Assembly: GCF_014397785.1 (NCBI RefSeq)
Contig: NZ_VZQQ01000019.1
Location: forward strand, 1-64,000
DNA length: 64,000 bases
Source: Paraburkholderia podalyriae
GTDB lineage: Bacteria; Pseudomonadota; Gammaproteobacteria; Burkholderiales; Burkholderiaceae
Direction of reading: 5' to 3'
Below the pieces are notes generated by a model. The model did no database searches. It saw only the letters and a program-made list of their open reading frames with translations, and was not told the origin of the DNA. This document shows positions 17,224 to 25,497 of this stretch, piece after piece. Both the position numbers and the translations under genes were made by a program. How positions within the stretch are numbered: position 1 is the first letter of the stretch; each line of letters starts with the position of its first letter.

Positions 17224-18084
17224 CTACAACTCGGCGTGCAAGGCTAAAAACTCAATGGGCACTTCTTGCCGAAGATAGCCACCTTTGCCTTTGACCCGAA
17301 ATCTGAGCTCTACAGTGCCGCGCTTCGGAGGCGGCGGGAGCGGCTCTGCCGTGTAGGACTTGTCAACGAAGCGAATTTCGAGCGCGGGTGGAATTCGCAT
17401 CGGCACTGCGCACACTATCCGATACTCGCCCCTTGCATTGGGTGAATACAGTATCAAGCTCTGTGTTTGATTGATCTGTTGGTGAAAGCGCGCAAAAGCC
17501 GTCGGCTCGTCAAGCAACGGCGTGGAAAACCCCTCTTTGACCGCGCAAGTAGTTACGTGCTGCGCCAACTCTCTAGGTAATTCGATTGCGGGCTCACCGA
17601 TTTCGACGACAAGTGCAAATAAGTTGTGAAACCGAATCGCGCCGTGATTGACCAGCGGCACATGCTGCCATGGCGTCACACAAAATGAAAACTGCAAACG
17701 GCCGTCCGTTTCGAGGTCGAAAACGAAATCGCTCTCGCGAGCTGCCTCCAACATATCCAACTTCTGCACAGACGGAATGATGTAAGCGACAATTGGGTTG
17801 ACAGTGCACACAGCGCACAACGGCTCACGGTATACGTTCCGATGATCAGCGTTGTGATACCTAATGAGGCCTGATGCATGGTACGAGATTTTTTTCGTCT
17901 TTGGTCGCTGTCCTTTGAAATCGACCCTCGTCGGTTCGTCTCGCCCAAGCTCATGCAATAGACTATGGTCGTTAGTACCTTCTCGAACCAAAAATAGGTA
18001 TAACGATCCATCGTCTCCAAGCGCGTATGACGCAAGATGACGAAGCTCGTCATCGACTTTTAGTACCAGGCGTCCCTCAATCAT
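17224..18084 (-). CDS. Hypothetical cargo protein in AT-richer DNA
   Basis: A 286-residue soluble protein starting MIEGRLVLKVDDELRHLASY. An ATG at 18183 would add 33 residues of unlikely composition. It is rich in beta strands, has paired cysteines (LCAVCTV near 100) and a proline run (PLPPPPKRG) before a C-terminal beta domain. No family is recognised. The DNA from about 17240 to 18480 is clearly poorer in G+C than its neighbours, and codon choice differs, which points to separate acquisition. A defence or surface role would be speculation. Confidence 0.55.
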   Translation of the reverse strand: MIEGRLVLKVDDELRHLASYALGDDGSLYLFLVREGTNDHSLLHELGRDEPTRVDFKGQRPKTKKISYHASGLIRYHNADHRNVYREPLCAVCTVNPIVAYIIPSVQKLDMLEAARESDFVFDLETDGRLQFSFCVTPWQHVPLVNHGAIRFHNLFALVVEIGEPAIELPRELAQHVTTCAVKEGFSTPLLDEPTAFARFHQQINQTQSLILYSPNARGEYRIVCAVPMRIPPALEIRFVDKSYTAEPLPPPPKRGTVELRFRVKGKGGYLRQEVPIEFLALHAEL

Positions 18085-18183
18085 CGCACCCCACCGCTTG
18101 GAATCGGAAGAGTCACAATTATGCCTGCACGCGATGTTGCTGCGCTCATGGTTAATCAGCCGATTGACATATTCGGGGCACAA

Positions 18184-18490
18184 AAGTCAGCTCCCTGAGT
18201 GGAGCGGTCGGTGGAGCGGCCCTCAAAACATGAGAGTCAATGGCTGAATCTGGCCGACTGTACGCGTTCGCTCAAGCCGCCACTAAGCTGCCAGCCGGAA
18301 GAATTCGTCTGGCGCCAACGACGGCTCTGTGGCACCGCGTTCAGCGGGTGTAATCGGCCACAACCGGCCATTCAACACAGCGCCTGGATCGTCAGCGATC
18401 AGAAAATTTCTCTGAAGAATTTCCGAGCTACCAGCCGAGATTTATAGGACTCGCCGCTAATTTTTTGCATTTACGAAATCCGTTCTTGCA
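18184..18490. other. Gene-free stretch between cargo gene and LysR gene
   Basis: About 300 AT-richer bases with no credible coding frame. A short frame at 18199-18447 has no family resemblance. The promoter of the 17224-18084 gene should lie in the left half. Nothing else is seen. Confidence 0.4.
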
Positions 18491-19390
18491 CTATGCGGTG
18501 CGCGAAAATCGATGCCCCAGTTCGCGCAACCACGTCATAAAGATATTGATGGCCTGATCCTCGATGCGTGAATTGTGGACATAGCTGCAGTAGCGCCACG
18601 CCGGCAATGCTGGGCCATCGAGCGGAAACACGAGACGGCCCTCTTCAACATCAAGCGCTACAAGTGCGGTCGGGCCCATCGCAATACCCAGGCCATCAAT
18701 GGCGGCCTGAAGGGTCAAATAAAAATGATCCAGTTGCTGGGAGTTGTGTGCAACAAGCTCAGGGTTACCGCACGCCGCAAACCATTCGGCCCAAAGCCCG
18801 GGATAGGTCGCCGTATGCAGCAGGGTGTGATGCGCCAGATCAGAGACCTGGTGTATCGGACGAGAGTTCAACACCTTGGGCGAGCACACCGGTAGTCGGA
18901 CTTCCGACAAAAATTCGTTGACTACGTAACCCACCGATTTCTGCGCGCTGCCGCGAATCGCTACATCGCATTCGTCGCGGAGCCTTTCAATCGGTTCATC
19001 CGAAGTAACCAATCGAACTTCAACTGCCGGATTGGTCAGCTGGAAGTTAGAAAGATGCGGCAATAGCCATCGCAACGCGAAGGTGGTCGGTGCATTAACT
19101 CTGATGATCTGCTGTCGCGTAGCCCGAAGCTGTTCATTTGTGGCCAGCGCGATGCGGTCAAGCGCCGCCGATATCTCGGACAGGTACGCGCGCCCCGGCG
19201 CCGTCAGTACGACCCTCCGCCCACGTCGTTCAAACAGACCGAGTCCAAGCCAGGCTTCCAGTTGCCCCACTTGCCGGCTGACGGCCCCGTGCGTGACGCA
19301 AAGCTCGTCGGCTGCCGCGGAAAAACTCTCGAACCTGGCGGCGGCTTCGAATACGCGTAGCGCGTTCAGCGGTGGTAGTCGACGCGACAT
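18491..19390 (-). CDS. LysR-family regulator, GcvA-like
   Basis: A 299-residue protein. The N-terminal winged HTH (residues 6-65, 'PLNALRVFEAAARFESFSAA') carries the GcvA-type start 'RRLPPLNALR.FEAA', followed by a linker helix and a two-lobe effector domain (95-290). It is divergent from the purA-like gene with a 140-base shared control region that contains a dyad, so it most likely controls that gene in response to a small molecule. This pairing with a second purA is unusual, since housekeeping purA is not normally under a dedicated LysR protein. Confidence 0.85.
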   Translation of the reverse strand: MSRRLPPLNALRVFEAAARFESFSAAADELCVTHGAVSRQVGQLEAWLGLGLFERRGRRVVLTAPGRAYLSEISAALDRIALATNEQLRATRQQIIRVNAPTTFALRWLLPHLSNFQLTNPAVEVRLVTSDEPIERLRDECDVAIRGSAQKSVGYVVNEFLSEVRLPVCSPKVLNSRPIHQVSDLAHHTLLHTATYPGLWAEWFAACGNPELVAHNSQQLDHFYLTLQAAIDGLGIAMGPTALVALDVEEGRLVFPLDGPALPAWRYCSYVHNSRIEDQAINIFMTWLRELGHRFSRTA

Positions 19391-19439
19391 AGGGCCTCTA
19401 TGTGACTTTTTCTGACAGATACGGTGAGTTTATATCGTT

Positions 19440-19455
19440 TATCGCGGCTGCGATA
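19440..19455. promoter_or_regulatory. Candidate LysR operator
   Basis: A dyad TATCGC-GGCT-GCGATA, perfect six-base arms, lies 49 bases before the LysR start and 75 bases before purA. Short dyads in a divergent gap are the usual binding place of a LysR regulator. Confidence 0.45.
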
Positions 19456-19530
19456 ACCCATTACAGTGCGCCAGATGGCGGTAGATCTGCTTCGCGGTTC
19501 GTTCGATTAAGTCACTAGGGATACAAACAT

Positions 19531-20865
19531 ATGACGAATGTGGTTGTGGTGGGTGCGCAGTGGGGCGATGAGGGAAAAGGCCGAATCGTGGATTGGCTTG
19601 CCGAAAAGGCGGACATCGTCGTCCGCTACAACGGCGGCCACAACGCCGGTCACACGCTCGTGGTGAACGGCCAGACATACAAACTGGCGCTGCTTCCCAG
19701 CGGCGTAGTCCGCGGGAAGCTTGGCCTGATCGGCAATGGCGTAGCCCTCGACCCCGAGGCGCTACTGGCGGAGATTGACCGCATGGCCGCAATGGGCATC
19801 CGCATAACGCCAGAGCTGTTGCAAATCGCAGAGACGACAACGCTTGTCCTTCCGGTCCATCGCGCGGTCGACGCCGCTCAGGAACGCCTGCGCGCAAAGC
19901 CGATCGGTACCACGCTACGCGGCATTGGTCCTGCATACGAAGACAAGGTTGGGCGTCGAGGCTTGCGCGTCTGCGACCTGGCTGAGCCTGAGTTGCTTGG
20001 TCTGAAGCTCGACGTATTGCTTGAGCACCATAATGCGTGGTTCCGTGGCCTGGGTCTGGACACTTTCTCGCGAGACCAGATGTTGGGTGACCTGCTTGTC
20101 ATGGCGCCACGAATCCTGCCGTTCATGAGACGTGTCTGGGAACAACTCGACAACGCTTATTCATCGGGCAAGCGCACGGTATTCGAAGGCTCGCAAGCTG
20201 TGATGCTGGACGTTGACTGGGGTAGCTATCCCTATGTAACGTCGTCGACCACCATTGCTGCCGGTGCAGCCAGTGGCGCCGGCATCGCCCCGTCGCGACT
20301 GGGGCAGGTACTTGGCGTAAGCAAGGTCTATGCAACCCGTGTCGGCGAAGGTCCCTTCATGTCTGAAGTGGGCGGGACATCCGGCGACACGCTCAGGCAA
20401 CGCGGCGGCGAGTATGGAGTCAACACGGGCCGGCCGCGTCGCTGTGGTTGGCTGGACACTGTGCAACTGCGGCAGGGCTGCAAGGTATCCGGCATCAACT
20501 CGCTCGCACTGACCAAGCTCGATGTGCTCGATGGCTTCGAGTCGGTCTACGTGTGCGTGGGTTACGAGCTTGATGGGAAGCGCATCGACTACATGCCGTC
20601 CACAAACGCCGAACAGCAGCGCCTGCAGGCGATTCTCAAGCGCTTTGACGGGTGGGACGGTGCGACCCGAGGCATCCGGTCTTATGACGAACTGCCCGGC
20701 CAAGCAACGGCGCTGATCGAAGCGATTCAGCGCGAAGTCGGCATTCCGGTATCAATGGTCACCACTGGTCCTGAACGTGATGACGCGATTGTCCTGCGAT
20801 GTCCATTCGCAGATGCAGACGACATGGCAATCCGATTAGTCCATGCTAGCAAGCGGGAAGATTAA
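19531..20865 (+). CDS. purA: Adenylosuccinate synthetase, accessory copy
   Basis: A 444-residue complete PurA homologue, which joins IMP and aspartate with GTP to give adenylosuccinate. The P-loop-like GDEGKG at residues 12-17 keeps catalytic D13, and H41 in NGGHNAGH is kept. The aspartate loop near 296-305 (GVNTGRPRR) and the TKLDVLDG guanine motif (328-335) are present. D13 argues against the phage PurZ variant. Several IMP-side positions differ from the common bacterial pattern I remember: IGTTLRG at 125-131 (usually GTTG), SQAVML at 221-226 (usually AQGTLL) and DWGSYP at 229-234 (usually DHGTYP). It is divergent from a dedicated LysR regulator in cargo DNA, so it is probably not the housekeeping copy. 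Confidence 0.85.
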   Translation: MTNVVVVGAQWGDEGKGRIVDWLAEKADIVVRYNGGHNAGHTLVVNGQTYKLALLPSGVVRGKLGLIGNGVALDPEALLAEIDRMAAMGIRITPELLQIAETTTLVLPVHRAVDAAQERLRAKPIGTTLRGIGPAYEDKVGRRGLRVCDLAEPELLGLKLDVLLEHHNAWFRGLGLDTFSRDQMLGDLLVMAPRILPFMRRVWEQLDNAYSSGKRTVFEGSQAVMLDVDWGSYPYVTSSTTIAAGAASGAGIAPSRLGQVLGVSKVYATRVGEGPFMSEVGGTSGDTLRQRGGEYGVNTGRPRRCGWLDTVQLRQGCKVSGINSLALTKLDVLDGFESVYVCVGYELDGKRIDYMPSTNAEQQRLQAILKRFDGWDGATRGIRSYDELPGQATALIEAIQREVGIPVSMVTTGPERDDAIVLRCPFADADDMAIRLVHASKRED

Positions 20866-21187
20866 GGTGAGCCTTGGCGTGAAACGGGCGATATAGGGAA
20901 GCGTTGGCGAGCGGCCGTTATCGAGAAGGCTGGGGGGCCGTTGCGGGTCGAGAAGAATCATTCGCCAATAACTAAAGCTGACATTCGCCGACACGTAGTC
21001 GCGCATGTCGGTAAAGCGACCTCGAACGGCCACACACTCCTTATCGGCCACTGTAGGCAATGGCCGAATTCCAGTCTCGCAATGCGAGTCAACGAACGTC
21101 CGTAGGACCTTGAAAGCCGCCCTATATGTCGCGCCGGGTCGACGGGCGGTAGTGGGTAGTCGGCGGCATCCACGGAAATCCGCGATG
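20866..21187. other. Gene-free stretch after purA
   Basis: About 320 bases between purA and the terminator of the leftward operon. Frames on the minus strand here have no family resemblance. No transposase fragment could be identified with certainty. Confidence 0.35.
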
Positions 21188-21227
21188 AACCAAAAAAAAG
21201 CGCCCGGCCCCGAAGGGATCAGGCGCT
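21188..21227 (-). terminator. Rho-independent terminator of the leftward operon
   Basis: On the minus strand AAAGCGCC and GGCGCTTT form a perfect eight-base stem around a 17-base loop, and the stem runs into eight or more U residues. It begins 30 bases after the DUF3085 stop, which fixes the end of the long operon that starts near 30650. Confidence 0.8.
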
Positions 21228-21256
21228 TTGAATGGGAGCGAAAAGGAGGCAGACCT

Positions 21257-21607
21257 TTAGGACCGCGGGGCGACAGCGTTGATGTAGAGGTAACCGGTAT
21301 CGGCTTCGATCTGGAGATCGAAGCCTTCGACGATCACGCGGTCGAAGACCGCATCGTTGCGATCGAGATACTTGACGAAATCATCGCCACCGAATTCTGC
21401 CCGGGCGCGCTCCCGCCAGTCGTCGAATGGCACCGTATCGGGATTGCATTCGACGGCCCACGCGATGATGCTGCGTCGGCCGTTTTCCATTTCGCCTCTC
21501 TCCGCGAGCATGTAGACGCCGTGATCCTTGACCAGCACGATTCGACATTGCTGTTTTCGGGCTTCGGAGATGACGGGGCGGAGATCCGCTGCAATGAAGT
21601 GGATCAT
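21257..21607 (-). CDS. DUF3085 family protein
   Basis: A 116-residue protein. 'CRIVLVKDHGVYMLAERGE' (residues 21-39) and the following 'WAVECNP' fit DUF3085 as I remember it, a family of small mobile-element proteins of unknown function. The start at 21607 has GGAGG eight bases upstream; the ATG five codons earlier does not. It is the last gene before the operon terminator. Its leader is short, with only a weak four-base hairpin (CCTC/GAGG) over the ribosome site. Confidence 0.75.
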   Translation of the reverse strand: MIHFIAADLRPVISEARKQQCRIVLVKDHGVYMLAERGEMENGRRSIIAWAVECNPDTVPFDDWRERARAEFGGDDFVKYLDRNDAVFDRVIVEGFDLQIEADTGYLYINAVAPRS

Positions 21608-21652
21608 GATGAATTCCTCCATGAGGGGATGGGTTAGGAGATGAGGTTCCGG

Positions 21653-23950
21653 CTATTCCTGACTCACCAGTTGCCGCGCGAGCGCAACTTCGATGCCCTC
21701 TCCGCCCTGATTGAGGATGTCGAGACCGGACTCTGGCATGTCGCCGGAGGTAGACTGCGAGACGGCAATCTTCTGTCCCATCAGCTTCAGACACCGCATC
21801 TGCGTTGTGCCCTCGTAAGCGAGAAATCGCACGGTGACGTCATGCGTCTGACCGATACGCCAGCTCCGGCGTGCAGACTGTTGAAGCGTGTAGGTGTTAA
21901 AGCCCGACTGAAGAAATGCAATCGTCGGAAACTCAAGCAGATCGAGGCCGGTTTTGACCAGCTCGGGGTTCGTGATGATGACTTCGGCGCCACGCTCCAG
22001 CTGATCGGCGACCCAGTCCTCACGCTTTTCCGCAGGTACACTCGCCCGAAGCACGGATGCCCTGACACCCACCGCATCGAGAAGATTCTTCAGTCGCACC
22101 GACGTGTCACGCGTGCCGGTATAGGTCGTATAGACCAGCGTGCGCCGGCGGTTCAGCAGTTCGCCGCGCACGAGTCGCAGCAGCGCTTCTTCCTTGGGAC
22201 CGGGTTGATCGTCGCGCAGCAATGCAGGCACGCTGGCCAGGATCCGCTTCGTGCGAGGGTGACGCACGATTTCAGGACGGAAACAACATTCCGGCCACGC
22301 GAGCAGCGCATTGAGCACCACGCCAAGCAGACTCTTGTCGCCGCAGCGTAACGCGGCGCGCAATTCTGATGTCAGTGTCGATTCGAGCGTGCGATAGGCG
22401 GCCGCCATTTCCTCAGTCAGCGCGACTGGCAGCAGGGATTCGTCATAGGGCGGCAGGACGTTCTGACCGATCTGCGAGAGCTTCAGGAAGGCCGTATACG
22501 GCACGACATACCGCATGATGCCCTTGGGACCGAAGCCAGGACCCTTCACCGTCGAGACGCTCTTGCGGTCGCCTTTCGCAGTGCGGTGCGAGCCTTCGTC
22601 GACCTGCTTGTGGATGTCGACAAGCACGCCATGCTCGCGCATGAACGCCATTGTTGCGGCCGCCATTGAGCCGTTGCTGTTGTAGTTAAACCCGTCGTCG
22701 ATCAGCATGGTCGGGTTCAGGCGATAGAGCAGGTGATAGAGGTCGTCGGCGTAGCCGCCCATCAACGTCCCGGTGAGCAGCAACGTTTTCGACGCCTTCC
22801 GGGCGAGTACGCCCATTGCCTGGCCCTGGGCGGAGTTTTCGATCTTGTATTCGTGGCCTTCGTCGGCGATCAGCAGACCGAAGTAGCCCTGTGGCAGATA
22901 CCGTTTAACGAACTCTGAGGCTTGATAACCGCCTTGTCCGAACGATATTTCCGTGTGAGCGAGCGCGCGTTCCATACGCTTCGCCTGCCGGTCCGAGAAC
23001 ACGAGTTCACCGCTGTCGTCCATCAGGTTGATGAACTCGAACACGTTGTCCTGCAGCATGTCGGCGAGCATCGATTCGCCGAAGCGGAAAAGCAGGCGCT
23101 CGGCGGTTTTCTCGCCGACGGTTGGCATCTGCAGCAAAGCTCCCTTTACGAGCTCACGCATCGACCGCGTGCCTTGGCCTTTCGGCGCCAGGGTCCACAG
23201 ACGTTCGCCGCAACCGCACGCACGGCGCTTCTCGTTGAGCGCGGGCCGAGCCTGGGTAGGTGTTAGCGGATTGCCGTCTTCGTCGCACACGAACTCGCCG
23301 CAGGCAGGGCAGCAGGCAAACACGCGCGTGATTGCGTCAGTCTCCATATCGAGCGTTGCGACGCGGCGCGCGAAGGCAGGCTTCCAGTCGAATCCCATGC
23401 GCATGCGCACGCGGCCGAGAATGAAAAACTCGGGTACCGTTGGCCTCGAACGCATGATACGGAGCTGTAGGAGCTTGCGTAGTGTGTCTGGGCCATTGAG
23501 GATCCAGACGCGTGCATCCGGCACCGTCGTTCTGATTTCGCGGCGCCACTTGTAGACGAGATGCGGCGGTGCGATGACGAGCGTGCGCGGATAGCCGCAA
23601 TGGTGGAGCAGGACGGCAACGCCGATGCCCATCAGCGTCTTACCGGTACCCATTTCGGCATTGAGGACACCACCCGGTGCGTGTTGCGTCAATAGGGTCG
23701 TGATCGCGTGAATGACTTCCCGTTGCGCCGGGAACGGTTGTCGCGACAGTTCGTCGAGCAGTGCGTCCCATCGTGAGGGGCGCTGCCCATCGTAGATCGA
23801 CGGGTTTTGCTGGCGGACGGCGTCGAGCAGTCCGGCGCCAAAGTTTGAGATGAAGTCCGGCAGGGCGATCACGTCGCCGGCGTTGTCGTCGGCTGTGATG
23901 TCGTCGTGTGCGGCATCGCCGTCTACGACGGCGGATTGCAGATCTTCCAT
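21653..23950 (-). CDS. SNF2-like DEAD/DEAH helicase with zinc finger
   Basis: A 765-residue superfamily 2 ATPase. Motif I GTGKT is at residues 101-105, motif II DEGH at 363-366, and the C-terminal RecA-like half carries 'RRTLVYTTYTGTRDTS' and the motif V/VI region 'NPELVKTGLDLL' and 'QQSARRSWRIGQ', typical of SNF2-type translocases. A cysteine cluster (C213, C214, C217, C222, C245, C247) inserted in the first lobe probably binds zinc. The start at 23950 has GGAG seven bases before it; the frame stays open 107 codons upstream without a start signal. It shares its operon with a DNA methyltransferase, an antirestriction protein and DUF3085, so it may act in DNA protection or replication of the element. 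Confidence 0.8.
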   Translation of the reverse strand: MEDLQSAVVDGDAAHDDITADDNAGDVIALPDFISNFGAGLLDAVRQQNPSIYDGQRPSRWDALLDELSRQPFPAQREVIHAITTLLTQHAPGGVLNAEMGTGKTLMGIGVAVLLHHCGYPRTLVIAPPHLVYKWRREIRTTVPDARVWILNGPDTLRKLLQLRIMRSRPTVPEFFILGRVRMRMGFDWKPAFARRVATLDMETDAITRVFACCPACGEFVCDEDGNPLTPTQARPALNEKRRACGCGERLWTLAPKGQGTRSMRELVKGALLQMPTVGEKTAERLLFRFGESMLADMLQDNVFEFINLMDDSGELVFSDRQAKRMERALAHTEISFGQGGYQASEFVKRYLPQGYFGLLIADEGHEYKIENSAQGQAMGVLARKASKTLLLTGTLMGGYADDLYHLLYRLNPTMLIDDGFNYNSNGSMAAATMAFMREHGVLVDIHKQVDEGSHRTAKGDRKSVSTVKGPGFGPKGIMRYVVPYTAFLKLSQIGQNVLPPYDESLLPVALTEEMAAAYRTLESTLTSELRAALRCGDKSLLGVVLNALLAWPECCFRPEIVRHPRTKRILASVPALLRDDQPGPKEEALLRLVRGELLNRRRTLVYTTYTGTRDTSVRLKNLLDAVGVRASVLRASVPAEKREDWVADQLERGAEVIITNPELVKTGLDLLEFPTIAFLQSGFNTYTLQQSARRSWRIGQTHDVTVRFLAYEGTTQMRCLKLMGQKIAVSQSTSGDMPESGLDILNQGGEGIEVALARQLVSQE

Positions 23951-23967
23951 GATGCGTCTCCAGAAGA

Positions 23968-24007
23968 TGCGGGCCACGTACCCCCGGAACGGGGCGCAGG
24001 TCCCGCA
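23968..24007 (-). ncRNA. Structured leader of the helicase gene
   Basis: On the minus strand TGCGGG (24002-24007 complement) pairs with CCCGCA (23968-23973 complement), enclosing an inner CCCCG-TTC-CGGGG hairpin. The structure ends 17 bases before the ATG and just before the GGAG ribosome site. It is one of a series of gene-proximal leader hairpins in this operon. Confidence 0.5.
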
Positions 24008-24068
24008 GATTAGGAAAATAAAGAGAGGGCCGCCAGCGCATCCAGGGGCGGCAAGACCGGCGGAGGGG

Positions 24069-24680
24069 TTAGTCGATTGCGAGCGCACCGCTGCGGACCA
24101 AGCTGGAAATCGCCTCGGTGAACGAGCCAGGGAGTGCGATCCGGAAAGCGTGGATGCGTCCGACGGGTGAGTAAGGTGTCTGGTCGAGCCTGCTGACCAT
24201 TTGCGCTCCGAGGCTGGCGAGGACCAGGGAGCGCCAATGCGGCAGCAGCGGTATCGGACTGAGCTGTTCAATCAGCGACCACACGCGTGCTTCCAGCGAT
24301 GCTTCGTTGTGTGTCTGGGTTTCCCGGTCAACCAGCAGCCATGCCGAGCCGGTGGCTTTTGACGGTGTCAGCAGCGACTCGTCGAAGATCCACGTATGCA
24401 CGAGGTTGCCGAAGAGGTTGTCCTTCGGCAGACGACCGCTGTATTTATCCAGCTGCCGCGGATCGCCGATAGATACTGTGGCGATCGGCTGGCTGTTGTC
24501 GGGGTCAAGCAGGGTGATCTGACGGATACCTCCCTCCTGGACGCCCAGATGTAGCGAGGCGTAAAGCTGCTGAACGGCGCCATCGCGACCGAAGACGGAC
24601 AAGAAGGCGAGCTCGCCATCGGGTGCACGCACGCATGCATCGATGAAGATGTCCTGCAGTTCCTTGATGGGATATAGCAT
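24069..24680 (-). CDS. Hypothetical ICE-operon protein
   Basis: A 203-residue soluble protein starting MLYPIKELQDIFIDACVR, with mixed helix and strand and no clear motif. GGAG lies six bases before the ATG at 24680; an ATG ten codons earlier is less likely. It lies between the helicase and another unknown gene, with a 290-base leader that holds both a 5' multi-hairpin element and a gene-proximal hairpin. The family is not recognised. Confidence 0.6.
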   Translation of the reverse strand: MLYPIKELQDIFIDACVRAPDGELAFLSVFGRDGAVQQLYASLHLGVQEGGIRQITLLDPDNSQPIATVSIGDPRQLDKYSGRLPKDNLFGNLVHTWIFDESLLTPSKATGSAWLLVDRETQTHNEASLEARVWSLIEQLSPIPLLPHWRSLVLASLGAQMVSRLDQTPYSPVGRIHAFRIALPGSFTEAISSLVRSGALAID

Positions 24681-24708
24681 GGGGTGCTCCAGCGTGAATG
24701 CCCGGCGC

Positions 24709-24735
24709 ACCCACCGGGCGCTGACCCGGGTGGGT
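24709..24735 (-). ncRNA. Gene-proximal leader hairpin of the 24069-24680 gene
   Basis: On the minus strand ACCCACCCGGG and CCCGGTGGGT pair in a ten-base stem with one bulged C and a six-base loop, 28 bases before the ATG. Part of the 3' arm can instead join a GGGTGC/GCACCC pairing that spans the ribosome site, so two alternative folds are possible. Confidence 0.55.
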
Positions 24736-24779
24736 TAAGGAAAATTCCGGGGCTTCCGCAAGGGAGCCGCCGCTGCGCA

Positions 24780-24943
24780 GACAAAGGCGCCGGAAAGAAG
24801 CGGCTGGGGTACGGCTGAAGGTGTCGCGTCACGGGCGACAACGGGTCTGCTACCGGCAGACCAGCGGGAAACCGCGCAGCGCGAAGCGCTTTCCTTGAGC
24901 GTCCTGGTGAACGGTCGGGGAAAGCGCCCTGGAGACAGGGCGC
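24780..24943 (-). ncRNA. Recurrent multi-hairpin leader element, copy A
   Basis: Three dyads occur in order: 24844-24862 (perfect seven-base arms, five-base loop), 24886-24894 with 24919-24927 (perfect nine-base arms, long loop), and 24924-24943 (perfect seven-base arms, six-base loop) overlapping the previous one. The stretch 24780-24843 aligns well with copy B at 29393-29448, sharing CCGGAA and TGAAGGTGTCGC. It lies between the stop of the upstream gene and the gene-proximal hairpin at 24709. Confidence 0.6.
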
Positions 24944-24970
24944 ACAGAGGTGTAGAAGGAACGGCCGCGG

Positions 24971-25423
24971 TCAGCAGTCAGTCAGCGTTCCGAGCAAGGC
25001 GCGAAGTTCACGGACCTGTCCGGTCGTGAGGGTCATCGACACCAAAGCTTCGGGATGCCAGGTCTCGATCGCTGCTGCTTGAGGCAACCGTTCGTCGACG
25101 AGTCGTGCGAACGCGAGGAGTTGGTGTGCGGCTGCGTGCAGTCGCACCGCACGGACGGAGACGTCGGCGGCCGGCCATGCCGTGACGCCCGTCGCATCGA
25201 AACTGAGGACCTGTCCGTCGAGTTCCTCATAGTCGTCGTAGAGCAGCGGCATGTTCGGCGCGTCATCCCACAACGTACCGGCGTCGAATGCCGCACGCGC
25301 GATGGCGCAGGCCGCCTCGGCGCTGGCGGCCCGGATGCCGACGACGACCCGGTGCGTATGGTCGAGGCTATAGCCGACCAGGTAAGCAGGCAGTGGCTGG
25401 TTCGTGGGGCTTGTATCAGTCAT
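24971..25423 (-). CDS. Hypothetical ICE-operon protein
   Basis: A 150-residue protein. The first half contains 'YLVGYSLDHTHRVVVGIRAA' then 'LYDDYEELDGQVLSFDATGV', which looks like an alpha/beta domain with an acidic patch; the C-terminal half is helical. AAGGA lies ten bases before the ATG. It follows the methyltransferase by 74 bases, which hold a perfect leader hairpin. I do not recognise the family; similar proteins are common in this kind of operon. Confidence 0.6.
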   Translation of the reverse strand: MTDTSPTNQPLPAYLVGYSLDHTHRVVVGIRAASAEAACAIARAAFDAGTLWDDAPNMPLLYDDYEELDGQVLSFDATGVTAWPAADVSVRAVRLHAAAHQLLAFARLVDERLPQAAAIETWHPEALVSMTLTTGQVRELRALLGTLTDC

Positions 25424-25453
25424 GATTCGGGTGTCCTTGCGGGGGGAACCTGC

Positions 25454-25469
25454 CCGTGCGGGGGCACGG
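25454..25469 (-). ncRNA. Leader hairpin of the 24971-25423 gene
   Basis: A perfect six-base hairpin CCGTGC-CCCC-GCACGG on the minus strand, 30 bases before the ATG, flanked by AACC and GGTT that can close it further. TTCAACCC just upstream recurs in the leaders of ardB and the DUF3275 gene. Confidence 0.5.
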
Positions 25470-25497
25470 CCCCGCGGGGTTGAAGACGTGACCCGCG

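Noticed and set aside
19531..20865. PurZ-like enzyme for modified phage DNA
   Set aside because: The catalytic aspartate D13 of PurA is present, whereas PurZ proteins replace it, and no phage partner genes are nearby.
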